A stretch of 64,000 bases of DNA. It comes from Carpediemonas membranifera. Taxonomy: Eukaryota; Fornicata. Made by a program: the position numbers and the translations under genes. This document shows positions 29,739-38,729 of the stretch, piece after piece; position 1 is the first letter of the stretch; each line of letters starts with the position of its first letter. The stretch spans positions 310,001-374,000 of the forward strand of contig JAHDYR010000011.1 in assembly GCA_019828565.1 (NCBI GenBank). Direction: 5' to 3'. The notes under the pieces were generated by a model, which had not been told where the DNA came from, did no database searches, and saw nothing but the letters and a program-made list of their open reading frames with translations.

Positions 29739-30288
29739 GTAAAGATCGCTAGATGTGACTAGGTCCCCAGCGTGAACGACGATCAGCCATAACTGGACCA
29801 GCAATCGCGAGTAGGGAAGTCTGTAGGCTTTGCGGTTATTGACGCTGCCTCGAGACGGTTCTGGGCGGATTCACGACAACCGCAGAATATATAAACAGAA
29901 TTAAAATGCGTGCTAGAGTCACTCCTTGTGGATCGAGAAGTGTGCGAGAAAGCTCTCTCTGGTTTGTACGAGACGTTTCTCTCGGTTGTCCAAATCGATT
30001 CTCGTTTTTTCTCATCTTGAAACATACGGTAATGTATAGCCCCCTTGTCATGCTAGTCTATCCTGGAACTCAATCGGCCCAACAGCCAGAAGCAGATAGT
30101 GATGTTGGCGAACCGTTCCTTCAAGTTCTTCTCCACGTTGTTATCGTGACTGCAGCAATGAAGAAGAATAATAAGAGACTATAAAGGCTTCCTAGTAGCT
30201 CTGTGAACGCGATACAACACGTGGGCTATCCTCATTTGCCTTCCTTCGCATCTTTGACGCGGGCGGCCGCAGCAGCAAAATATGGGCC
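29739..30288. other. Intergenic region upstream of the kinase
   Basis: Contains the kinase promoter and the 3' side of the tRNA gene. Only short ORFs without recognisable similarity are present. It is AT-richer than the genes around it. Confidence 0.4.
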
Positions 30289-30292
30289 AAAA
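30289..30292 (-). terminator. Pol III terminator of tRNA-Lys
   Basis: A TTTT run on the minus strand lies 4 nt after the tRNA discriminator base, as expected for pol III termination. Confidence 0.7.
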
Positions 30293-30296
30293 GAAG

Positions 30297-30369
30297 CGCC
30301 CACCGAGGGGCTCGAACCCTCGACCACTGGATTAAGAGTCCAGCGCTCTACCGACTGAGCTAGACGGGC
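30297..30369 (-). tRNA. tRNA-Lys (anticodon CTT)
   Basis: 73 nt with a full cloverleaf. The acceptor GCCCGTC pairs with GGTGGGC (two G-U pairs) and the discriminator is G. The anticodon arm CTGGA-CTCTTAA-TCCAG gives CTT. The T arm is GAGGG-TTCGAGC-CCCTC. Internal A box (TAGCTCAGTCGG) and B box (GGTTCGAGCCC) are present. There is no intron. Its 5' end is 2 nt from the start of retroelement A. Confidence 0.95.
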
Positions 30370-30371
30370 TT

Positions 30372-30608
30372 GCATACCGTCGTAGACGCGATGCGTAAGT
30401 ACGCCTCGGGGCGTGGTACAGGCCCAGATGGACTACCGGCCATCTGGTACAAATATTCGAGAGAGATCGAATATTGACCAAATATTCGAATCAAATCTAC
30501 GGTCCAGTTCAGACCAATTTTACCAAGGGGTTAAAACCCCATTCCCCGGTAGTTCCGAGAAGATGGGCGACGCACAGCCCCCCGTGACACTGGAGAGCCT
30601 GGAGGCCC
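30372..30608 (+). repeat. Split direct repeat A1 of element A (237 bp)
   Basis: Repeated without visible difference at 43389-43625. It starts with an imperfect inverted repeat (GCATACCGTC...GACGCGATGC). It also holds several hairpins: ACGCC-TCGG-GGCGT, CCAGATGG...CCATCTGG, CGAATATT-GACCA-AATATTCG and GGGGTT-AA-AACCCC. It runs 46 bases into gag. Confidence 0.85.
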
Positions 30609-31081
30609 TGGTGCGGTCACAGGCTGCTACAATAGCATCACTGAGCGAGAATCTTGACGATGTCCGCACGAATGCTGAGGATGTACGCAAACCCACCAAA
30701 ATCCCAGCAGTGCTCAAAGAATTCCAACACCTGCGCGCCCTACACGGAGAAATCAAGTCAATCCTGGCTGACCCCAGCAAGGAGACGATTGCTGACATAA
30801 CCACAGCCATTAATCTTGCCGTTGAAAAGCGCCTCGAGTTCCTCCGAGTCCTCGACTCTGCCAACGAAGAAGCGGCCGCCTACTTTATCGTCACCGCCGA
30901 GGACATATCCAACGTCAAGGACCTCGTCAAGGTCGCCGCCAAGGCCAAGAAGGCCATCCCTGCCACGCGGGCTCACACATCACACCGGTTCGCCAAGCGT
31001 CCCTTCCGAAACCACGGATACAACAACCACAGATTCCAGAAAGCCTCGGGCAACCGCAATGCGGCCCCGGGGCAGCAGTAG
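30563..31081 (+). CDS. Element A gag-like protein
   Basis: 172 aa from the ATG at 30563; the open frame extends upstream but only through the hairpin-rich repeat. It has a coiled-coil-like N-terminus (TLESLEALVRSQAATIASLS), a helical core and a basic, Asn/Arg/Phe-rich C-terminus (RFAKRPFRNHGYNNHRFQ) suited to nucleic-acid binding. No CCHC knuckle is present, as is common in YR-element Gag proteins. The homologous protein in element B shares the order and the segment VEKRLEFLR versus FERRLEFLR. Role: nucleocapsid of the retrotransposon particle, inferred. It lies 69 bp upstream of the RT gene. Confidence 0.68.
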   Translation: MGDAQPPVTLESLEALVRSQAATIASLSENLDDVRTNAEDVRKPTKIPAVLKEFQHLRALHGEIKSILADPSKETIADITTAINLAVEKRLEFLRVLDSANEEAAAYFIVTAEDISNVKDLVKVAAKAKKAIPATRAHTSHRFAKRPFRNHGYNNHRFQKASGNRNAAPGQQ

Positions 31082-31150
31082 TTGCCCAAGTGAGGTTATG
31101 CCATCCTCAGATATAAAAAGGCACCGTCTACGTTTTGAATACAGAGAAGA

Positions 31151-33157
31151 ATGTCACAAGAGCAAGCAAGAAGCGAAACAAGCCAGGACACATGGCACCT
31201 ATTGTCCGACGCTCAGCCCGTCTCTGGTCCAGGTCAACGGACACACGTGGTTGGCTCAATGAGTCGAGCGTGGAAAGAGTGGGAGGCCATGGGGGCCAGC
31301 ACGAGTGTCGTGGACTTACTCCGGCAGGGAGTCCCAGTACAGGACGGGCAGACGACGAACTCGTCGCCCAACGGGTCACAGGGCCCGATCACAGACACAA
31401 TCAACGAGCTAATGGAGCTGCAAGCAGTGGAGCAGTGTGCACCGACAGAGGTAGCGCAAGTCTGCCCAATCTTCATGACGCTGAAGAAGAACCACATAGA
31501 CTGGCGCCTCATCCACGACCTGAGGCCGGTGAACTGGTACCAGACAACTAGGCGATTCCGACTGAAGGGATTGACCGAGATAGCGAATGCACTGACCAAG
31601 GGGGCGTGGCTCGCCAGCGTGGACCTGAAGAGCGGATATTACCAAGTCCTGGTCGAACAGACGGGTCGGAAATGGCTAGGCTTCCAGCACGAAGGGAACA
31701 CGTACCGCTGGAACGCGCTTCCTTTCGGCCTCAACACGGCCCCGGAAGCATTTCAATCGATCACGGCGCAGGCGGCGAAGATCATCCGCCGAGAGCTCTC
31801 TCTCACAGTGTTCGTCTACCTAGACGACCTGTTGTTCGCCGACCCATCACAGCAAGAGCTAGCACGAAAGATGCCCGAAGTCCTGAAGATAATGGAGCGG
31901 CTAGGAATGATAATCTCGAGAAACAAGTGCGTTCTTACACCGACACGACGAATCGAGTACCTGGGAATAGTTATCGATACGCGCAAGAACACAATGTCTC
32001 TTCCGAACGACAAGCGCGTGGAGCTGAGAAGAATGATCGATCAGGTGCTCAAAGAACGAAGAACAACGAAGATAGAACTCCAGCGACTCATTGGCAAACT
32101 CCTTTTCGCCAGATTCGCAGTAGGAGCAAGAACGCTTCCTCGACTGAGAGAACTCCAGTTAATGGTGACTGCGCCGAGTCAGCGATTTACGAGAGCCTCC
32201 ATGCCCCGAGACGCCCGCACAGACCTCAGATGGTGGGCGCGTGTGATCGCGACAGACCCGCAGTACGCAATGCAGGGGTCACCGCGACCGGAGATCAGGG
32301 TCGAGACAGACGCCTCGGACGTAGCTTACGGCGCGACAATATGGACAGACAGCGAGAGGATGGAGATCCAGGGCCGGTTCAAGCAGTCATTCATACACAA
32401 GTCGATCAACTGCAAAGAGACGAGGGCCATAACCACGGCGCTGCGACACTGGGCACATGTGATCCGAGACAGAGATGTCCTGATCGCGGGAGACAACACC
32501 TCGTCACTCGCGTGGGTTGCGAAGAGTTCGACGAAGGCCCCAGCCCACATTCGCCGGGAGATCGCCGACCTACACGACTTCCTGCATGCCAACGGTTGCC
32601 GCTTGAGAGTCAAACATATCGCAGGTGTATTCAACACAACGGCCGATGCTCTGTCGAGGTACAAGAAGCTCGATTGGGCCATGCCAGCGGCCCTGCTGGC
32701 AGCTGCGATAGAGAGGTGGGGAGCAGTGGACCGAGCGCTGTTCGCGGCCGAAAGGTTCTTACCCCAGGACTACGACTACTGCAGAGACGCGTTCACAGCG
32801 AACTGGACAGAGTGCCGGTCAATGGCGGTCCCCCCGGTGGCCATGCTCGACCGAGTGGCCGAACGACTGGAGGCAATCGTAGACCAACGAGAAGAGAGAC
32901 ATCCCAGTCAACAACAGTCAGGAATCCTAGTTATCGCCCCAGTCAGGCAGACGAACATCGACTTGCGCCTTATCCGAGTCGCACAGGAGACAGTCAACGC
33001 ATCGCTACCAGCCCACTGGTGGGCAGACACGGAGTTGGCGGTACTGTTCGAGGGCAAGACACACATTCCCTTCAGGGCGTACTGGGTCCCGGTGACGACG
33101 TCAGCCTCGGAATCTTCCTATCAGCATCAGCAGTGCAAGCGCGACACCGAGCACTAA
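31151..33157 (+). CDS. Element A reverse transcriptase-RNase H
   Basis: 668 aa, intact. RT motifs: LIHDLRPVN, SVDLKSGYYQV, ALPFGLNTAPEAFQ, catalytic VYLDDLL (about residue 225), IEYLGIVID. A Ty1/DIRS-type RNase H follows with ETDASDVAYGA, KETRAITTAL, AGDNTSSLAW and FNTTADALSR. No methyltransferase or hydrolase domain follows, unlike DIRS1 or many Ngaro elements. Its end overlaps the recombinase frame by about 25 bp. Role: copying element RNA into DNA, probably a circular intermediate. Confidence 0.9.
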   Translation: MSQEQARSETSQDTWHLLSDAQPVSGPGQRTHVVGSMSRAWKEWEAMGASTSVVDLLRQGVPVQDGQTTNSSPNGSQGPITDTINELMELQAVEQCAPTEVAQVCPIFMTLKKNHIDWRLIHDLRPVNWYQTTRRFRLKGLTEIANALTKGAWLASVDLKSGYYQVLVEQTGRKWLGFQHEGNTYRWNALPFGLNTAPEAFQSITAQAAKIIRRELSLTVFVYLDDLLFADPSQQELARKMPEVLKIMERLGMIISRNKCVLTPTRRIEYLGIVIDTRKNTMSLPNDKRVELRRMIDQVLKERRTTKIELQRLIGKLLFARFAVGARTLPRLRELQLMVTAPSQRFTRASMPRDARTDLRWWARVIATDPQYAMQGSPRPEIRVETDASDVAYGATIWTDSERMEIQGRFKQSFIHKSINCKETRAITTALRHWAHVIRDRDVLIAGDNTSSLAWVAKSSTKAPAHIRREIADLHDFLHANGCRLRVKHIAGVFNTTADALSRYKKLDWAMPAALLAAAIERWGAVDRALFAAERFLPQDYDYCRDAFTANWTECRSMAVPPVAMLDRVAERLEAIVDQREERHPSQQQSGILVIAPVRQTNIDLRLIRVAQETVNASLPAHWWADTELAVLFEGKTHIPFRAYWVPVTTSASESSYQHQQCKRDTEH

Positions 33158-34298
33158 GAGCCGCAGGCGTGACACCCGACAGAACCAGAACGCAGATAAT
33201 ATGGTCCCGGGCTAGCCGTCCTAAGAACGAGGACGTCGAGAGAAAGGTCGCGTCCAGCCCGCTCCTGCTCCGCCTCGAGAAGGTGACGCGTGATCGAATT
33301 GCAACAGAGACCGCAAAGTTCACATTCTTCCGCAACATGACCAGAGAACCAGATGACTCGGACTTCGAGGCCTACCTCGGACAAAATGACGACCCGGCAC
33401 CAACCCCACGGGAAGCTGCATGGGAGATCGTACGACAAGCCCACGAGAAAATCCATGACCAGAAGTGGGTGCAAGAGTTCGAGGAGGTGGCAATCGCGGG
33501 GGACGATGACGACACACTGCTATGGTACATGATAGGGGAGGTGCCCTTCCTCGCCAAAGACTCACTGCTAACGAAGGAGGCAAACATCAGAGATGGAATG
33601 ACCGCATTGGGCGAACCCATAGAATGCCCACCACTCCACCGGGCCCTGATCAAGGCCTGTGGCAGATTGGCTGGAAGGTGCCCAACGTCAAGCCAGCGTC
33701 GAACAGGGGAAAGCATGGCCAATAGCCAGGGAGACCCTGTCACAGGCCGCGGTGCAAGCAGGCAAGAGCGCCACACCAGCATTGACTCAAGCAATAGCTT
33801 TCGGGCTGGTCGGGTTCGCGACAATATCTCGGTCGGGGGGAGATACGGGGGCTCTCAACATCAGACGTCGAACGACACGGCAGGGACATCACCATCACCA
33901 TACGACGCTCCAAGACATCGGATGAACCCATGCTAAAGCTGGTCCCTAACGTCCCCGGAGACGACAACCCGGCAGACTGGCTTGCGAGACATATGGAAAA
34001 CCTCCCAGATGAAGGACCCCTGTGGCGCTCATTCGAGGCCAGGGACGCGCTGATCAAGGACAACAGGTCCTCCCTGATGAACAGAGACCACCCTTGGAGA
34101 AGATGGGAGATGTCCATGGACCTAGAGGAGGTGCTGCGCGCGTCGGGCCACTCATTCCGGAGAGGAGGCGCAGTCCACATGATGAAGCTAGGTGTAGCCC
34201 CAGCAGTGATCCAAGCAATCGGGGGCTGGAAACAGCTCGACTCGATGCAGACCTACGTCAGTGAAGCCGTGCGCCTCTCCACGAGCGCTTGGGTGTAG
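33133..34298 (+). pseudogene. Element A tyrosine recombinase, two frameshifts
   Basis: Recognised by conservation with element B and by YR motifs: AIAFGLVGFATISRSG (arm with first catalytic Arg), then GHSFRRGGAVHM (HxxR) and IGGWKQLDSMQTYV (Tyr nucleophile). The frame is broken twice. One extra G lies in the run 33706-33709 and one in the six-G run 33835-33840. Ignoring one G at each site gives a continuous protein of about 388 aa colinear with the element B enzyme. Role: inserting the circular cDNA by site-specific recombination. The breaks may be decay or uncorrected assembly errors. Confidence 0.78.
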
Positions 34299-34402
34299 AA
34301 GGACGAGAAAGACGGATAATACATAGAATATGATTGCATAAGGCCCCATTAGACTGTACAATAGGCCATGTAAGAGTTAAAGACATGATAGAGAGCAGAA
34401 GA

Positions 34403-34417
34403 TAAGGCGGGAGAAAG
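34403..34417 (+). repeat. Target-site duplication of LINE D, left copy
   Basis: 15 bp (TAAGGCGGGAGAAAG), repeated exactly at 43091-43105. It brackets the LINE inside the 3' UTR of element A. Confidence 0.85.
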
Positions 34418-34891
34418 CCAGTTCACCAATGATTTCAGCAAAGTGGAAACACTTCGATCATGGATGGACAAGGACCAACAGGCCTGGCCTATATGGATAG
34501 GGCAGTGCCCCATGGAGCTCAGAAGGAGCGGCCTTGGCCTCCTGTCTGAACATTCAAGGGTTGCTATCAGGGCATACCGCTGGGCGCGAGTGGGAGCTCC
34601 ACGCCCATACCAAGGAATCAAAGTGTCTTCATGGAACGTATGTTTACAAGGAAAAGGAAAACAACCGTCGAGGGCCAGTGCTAGCACCGGCGGCTACATG
34701 GTTTTGTCAAGACCACAAGGAAGGAAGGGCAGCACAAAAGGGAAACAGGGGCCGTCGATAGAGGCTAAAAGGAGACTACGAACAAAGCAACAACAACTAC
34801 ACAGAAAGGCCCCGCTACTCAGAAAAGGGCGACGCATTTTTAGGACCGCGCCTTTTTGAAAGAATGGCCTATATAGTACGGAGCATGGACA

Positions 34892-37234
34892 ATGGGAGAA
34901 ACTGGAAGGCCTGGACGGAGACCTCACCCGGATATGTACATGTGGCCCGACTTTCGGACCCAAAAATTCCGACCCAGTTTATGGACTAGGAAAAGGGGAG
35001 AAATTTTGCACTCAACAATGCAGGTAGAAATACCGACAAGGATCAGGGATTCCACGCAGAAGCAGTGGGAGGACATCAGGGAACTACTGGACAGCTTCCT
35101 CGCTGAAAGGAACGATTCAAGGACTCTACTTCTTCGTAGAACAGGCAAGTTTACAGGAAAGTCGCTCAATGCGAACTCCAAAGGACGCAAGGAAGTAATC
35201 ATGAACGCCAGACGCATCCTCTTCGCAACCGGCGTCACTGACAACAAGGACATCATCCTCAGGAACCCATGCGGCATCCACGGCCTCCGCGACCTTTTCT
35301 ACATGCTCACAGAGGCGCTCAACCCCAGAGACGAGGAAGCAAAGGACATGGCACAGGCACTGGAGCCCAAGACGCTGAAAGCGGGCTTCACTGGCATGGC
35401 AAGATGGCCATCTGAGAAGGACATCGAGACGGCGATCCTCAAGCCGAAGGAAGATGGGCCCATCGAATGGGATGTAGACAGGGACAGCGTCAAGAAGGCC
35501 GAAGGGTCGTTCATACTGGTATCAGGGGCTCATGGAGACGAGGCCGTAGAAGGCGTGCCTTACGACAAGGTATGGGATCCGGCAAACCAAGGCCCGGTCA
35601 CCAGAGTGGCCTACGAGCAAGAGGACGGCAAGTACAGGGTCATCCTAGAGCTAAGCGACACGTCAGCATGGTCCATCAGCCGCTTCATGGAGGAGGCTAG
35701 GGACATCCTCAGGCTTCAGGCACCGGAGGCCCCGGCCATATGGCAGGCAGCATGGAACAAGTCAGGGATCTACCTGAAGGGCAGAACCAATATCCTGGGC
35801 GAAGGGGAGGAGACCCCCCTTAGCAACGAGCCGCCGTTCCGGAAGGTGAGGCTGGAAGTGCTCAAGGCCACCTCGGTCCGCAGCAATAGGGACGAACATG
35901 CCGATCTGGACAGGTCGTCCGCTAGCACGGTCATCGACGGAGACGAGGAGCAACATGTCAAGGACAAGGAGGAACGACGCCAGCAGGCCACCATGCCCGG
36001 CAGAAGAAGCCTCGACGACAGCCTCCTGGAAGTGAACAAGGACATGGTCGGGGCCAACCAAGGCAAGATCGACCAGGACGAGGAGGTCGACTCAAACAAG
36101 GTCAGCAGCCAGCCGCCGAGGATGCCTAGAAAGGACAAGGAGAAACGACTGGTGATCGGAGCCATCGACTTCGAGTGCGCAGACCCTGGCGTCAAGAAGG
36201 CAGGGATCCCTGCCATCCCGGTTGAGGGCGGGATCGTACTCTTTGACCTCAGCACTGGGGACATTCTTGGACACGGGCATGGCCTGTATTACCAGGACAT
36301 ACCGGCAGCAAGCATGGACCAAGCGAGGTACACGGCATGGGCAGTGACGGGGCTGCCGCCGGCCACCTTCGTGGAGGTCGGGACGGGGCGGCCGCCGATC
36401 GAGTATGAGAAGCACATACATACTTTCAGGGACTGGGCCAACCGCCTGGCGGCTCAGCTGGCAAGGATCGAAAGGTCGGAGGGTTGGAAGATAATCATGT
36501 ATGCAAAGGGGGTGGAGATGGAAAGCTTCCTCCTCACGAACCCCACAAATGGACTGGAGCAAGGAACCAGGGAATTCTTCCAAGCTAGGCTGGTGGACGA
36601 GAAGAAGCTACCAGAGATCCTGGAGAACAACGGCAAGGAGGAGGCTGGCCAAAACCTCAGGGACAACCTCGACAAGGCCAACTACCTGGAAGCAGTAACA
36701 ACATGGTCAAATGGATGGCAGAACAGGAGCGAGCCCAAGGGAGTCTGTCCGTACCACAGACACACCGCGGGTTGCTACCACTGTGGGTTGGCGGATACAG
36801 TAGTCTTCACAGCCAGGATCAGGGCCCTATGCAAGGAGAGGATGAGCACCCCAGACGTCTACCACTACATGGGTAAGGCACTCGACAAGACCATGGAAGC
36901 AGTCGGGAAGGCGGAGCCGGGCATGGATATCATGGGAGGCCCGGAATTCGCGACAAGGAGGGACACCTTTGAGATCTTCGGCACGTACCCGATCGGGGAC
37001 GCAAGGGACGTCAGCAGGGAAGTCGGCGACAGGATCCTCGTAGTCCCGGACAACGGACACCGCTTCGGCATCGGCTTCGGGTTCGGGGAGGTTCTGTTGG
37101 GCATGAAGGGCATCTTACTGCCCCCCTCACAATCATGGACAACGAAGGTGTACTGGAGAGAAGCCCGCTATGGACCATCATGGAAAGAGCCACGGCTAAC
37201 CAGCTCCGCATGGTACGCGTCAGGAAGGGCCTAG
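34892..37234 (+). CDS. LINE D ORF1 with Maelstrom/DEDD-nuclease-like region
   Basis: 780 aa; the start could be any early Met. The N-terminal 400 residues are charged and unrecognised. From about 417 comes RLVIGAIDFECADP (D-x-E of a DnaQ-like fold), VEGGIVLFDLSTGDILGHGH, then a helical part. CPYHRHTAGCYHCGLADTVV (about 620-637) follows, a Cys-His-Cys-Cys set like the ECHC zinc site of Maelstrom domains. The combination suggests a MAEL-like RNase H-fold nuclease; this is inference from motif order. The frame appears to continue in another phase from the CCCCCC run at 37131-37136 to 37404, so the true C-terminus is probably about 57 codons longer. Confidence 0.6.
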   Translation: MGETGRPGRRPHPDMYMWPDFRTQKFRPSLWTRKRGEILHSTMQVEIPTRIRDSTQKQWEDIRELLDSFLAERNDSRTLLLRRTGKFTGKSLNANSKGRKEVIMNARRILFATGVTDNKDIILRNPCGIHGLRDLFYMLTEALNPRDEEAKDMAQALEPKTLKAGFTGMARWPSEKDIETAILKPKEDGPIEWDVDRDSVKKAEGSFILVSGAHGDEAVEGVPYDKVWDPANQGPVTRVAYEQEDGKYRVILELSDTSAWSISRFMEEARDILRLQAPEAPAIWQAAWNKSGIYLKGRTNILGEGEETPLSNEPPFRKVRLEVLKATSVRSNRDEHADLDRSSASTVIDGDEEQHVKDKEERRQQATMPGRRSLDDSLLEVNKDMVGANQGKIDQDEEVDSNKVSSQPPRMPRKDKEKRLVIGAIDFECADPGVKKAGIPAIPVEGGIVLFDLSTGDILGHGHGLYYQDIPAASMDQARYTAWAVTGLPPATFVEVGTGRPPIEYEKHIHTFRDWANRLAAQLARIERSEGWKIIMYAKGVEMESFLLTNPTNGLEQGTREFFQARLVDEKKLPEILENNGKEEAGQNLRDNLDKANYLEAVTTWSNGWQNRSEPKGVCPYHRHTAGCYHCGLADTVVFTARIRALCKERMSTPDVYHYMGKALDKTMEAVGKAEPGMDIMGGPEFATRRDTFEIFGTYPIGDARDVSREVGDRILVVPDNGHRFGIGFGFGEVLLGMKGILLPPSQSWTTKVYWREARYGPSWKEPRLTSSAWYASGRA

Positions 37235-37445
37235 GGGCAGCAAGGGAGGAGGACATCATAACCATGGCCATGCTATACGAGTGGTGGCCCTCGAAGGAGG
37301 CTACGGCTCATCAAGGAGTCTGGGGCTGCGACGACCTAGCAGAGAGCCTCAGGGACTATGAGAAGGTCATAGTCAACGTCAAGGCCCCCCAGGAACAGGG
37401 GTAGGATCACCCTAGGGGCGAGCTTCATCCCGAGAGACTGGGGGC

Positions 37446-38000
37446 ATGGTCAGGGTCAGCGAGGCTGGGACCATCCTAAGCCGCATGCGCAAGGAAGGGG
37501 CCAGACTAGTCTCGGCAGCTATCCCGGACGAGCCCAGAGCCAACACAGTCAATGTCCCAGGCATCACGTATGTCCCCACCATCGACGGAAAGTCCGAACA
37601 GCCATACCAAAGTAGGTTCTTCGACAACGGCCTGGAGGAAAAGGCGAGGCGGATTAGCACCAGGATGGTGGGCAGGCACTTCGGCCAGGACGCGGATCAA
37701 GGACATCACGACCAGCATGGAGACAGGGAAGAGGACAGAAGGGTAGGACACGGAGCCGGCGGTAGAGCTGGTGTCAGAGCTGACGACAGAACCGGCGACA
37801 GAGCTGGTAACATGAACAGGACCTCGGATCGTAACCACGGAGGAGACGACAGGGAGAGACAGGACAACACGGGAACGCAGATGAGAGGCTCGTTCAGCGG
37901 GAACACCTGGGCCGGTAGAGGCTCAGAGGGAGGCATGGACAACAGCAAGGATCACTCTTCCTCCACGACGCTCAAGCGCAAGGGAGGGCAGCACGAGTAG
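37446..38000 (+). CDS. LINE D small ORF, hydrophilic
   Basis: 184 aa. The first 80 residues are mixed; the rest is dominated by Asp, Arg, Gly, His and Asn (HGDREEDRRVGHGAGGRAGV) and probably disordered and nucleic-acid binding. No family recognised. It ends 4 bp before the next ORF, so coupled translation of these small frames, or a single frameshifted ORF, is possible. Confidence 0.4.
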   Translation: MVRVSEAGTILSRMRKEGARLVSAAIPDEPRANTVNVPGITYVPTIDGKSEQPYQSRFFDNGLEEKARRISTRMVGRHFGQDADQGHHDQHGDREEDRRVGHGAGGRAGVRADDRTGDRAGNMNRTSDRNHGGDDRERQDNTGTQMRGSFSGNTWAGRGSEGGMDNSKDHSSSTTLKRKGGQHE

Positions 38001-38004
38001 GATC

Positions 38005-38397
38005 ATGGACTCGGACAGCGGAAAGAGAAGCAGGCACGAAGAGGACATGGACTGGGAGTCTGGAAGCAGACAGGCAACCGGCATGGACTCGGAGAAGCTG
38101 CGGCTCCGAAAGCAGTTGGCAGAGGCGCAACAAGAGATCTCAGCGCTCAAGTCTGCCCGACTCATGCAAGAGCAAGGCCACGGAAGGTTGGTGCTCTCCG
38201 GCGTCGCGACTAAGCCCAGCAAGGAGAAGCCCACGATCCCCCGGCACAAGCACAAGAAGGCTAAGAAGGCCAAGCAGATCTCACCCATGGACCTGATGAC
38301 CCAGTTCATCACGGTAATGCAGAGTCTACAAGGACAGCAAGTGAGTCAGGCCGAGGACAGCTGCAGCGGCAGTGGGGAGTCCACGGAGGAGGAGTAA
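38005..38397 (+). CDS. LINE D small ORF with coiled coil and Lys-rich segment
   Basis: 130 aa. An acidic/basic N-terminus is followed by a heptad-like helix (SEKLRLRKQLAEAQQEISALKSARLM), then a Lys-rich stretch (RHKHKKAKKAKQ) and an acidic Ser/Glu tail. This is the general build of LINE ORF1 RNA-binding trimers, but no known domain is present. It lies about 330 bp before ORF2. Confidence 0.42.
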   Translation: MDSDSGKRSRHEEDMDWESGSRQATGMDSEKLRLRKQLAEAQQEISALKSARLMQEQGHGRLVLSGVATKPSKEKPTIPRHKHKKAKKAKQISPMDLMTQFITVMQSLQGQQVSQAEDSCSGSGESTEEE

Positions 38398-38729
38398 GGA
38401 CATGGTAAAAGCAGTATTCTTTCAAGGAACAAGCAACATTTTCTTTATAATTCACAAGCCCTGGCTCCCACCCAGGGCCCGGCATTAGCTGAAATGCACT
38501 GCCGGTAGGCTGTAGCGGCAGCCAAAGGGGGGTCACGTCATATCGTCCCCCTCCTAAGTACCCTGCCCGAAGAATGGAAGGTCACCAGGTGGTAACAAGG
38601 TTGGCCTGACAAGGGTCACCGAGACCGGCATCTAGGCCCCTTGTTAGGACAAGGATAGCAGGAGAGGAGCGGGAAGCTGGGGCTCCCAAATTCTGGGAAT
38701 TCGCAGGATAAGGAAACAGGACAAAGGCA

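Noticed and set aside
30372-30608. Hairpin-rich repeat of element A as a CRISPR-like array or structured RNA gene
   Set aside because: The hairpins differ in sequence and spacing, and the whole block is explained as the split direct repeat of the element.
31606-33132. Long plus-strand frame overlapping element A RT
   Set aside because: It is the +1 shadow of RT up to 33132; RT motifs lie in the other frame. Real recombinase sequence begins only at about 33133.
34443-34859. 138-codon ORF in the 5' UTR of LINE D
   Set aside because: Compositionally like the surrounding purine-rich UTR; no domain and no homologous frame elsewhere in the window.
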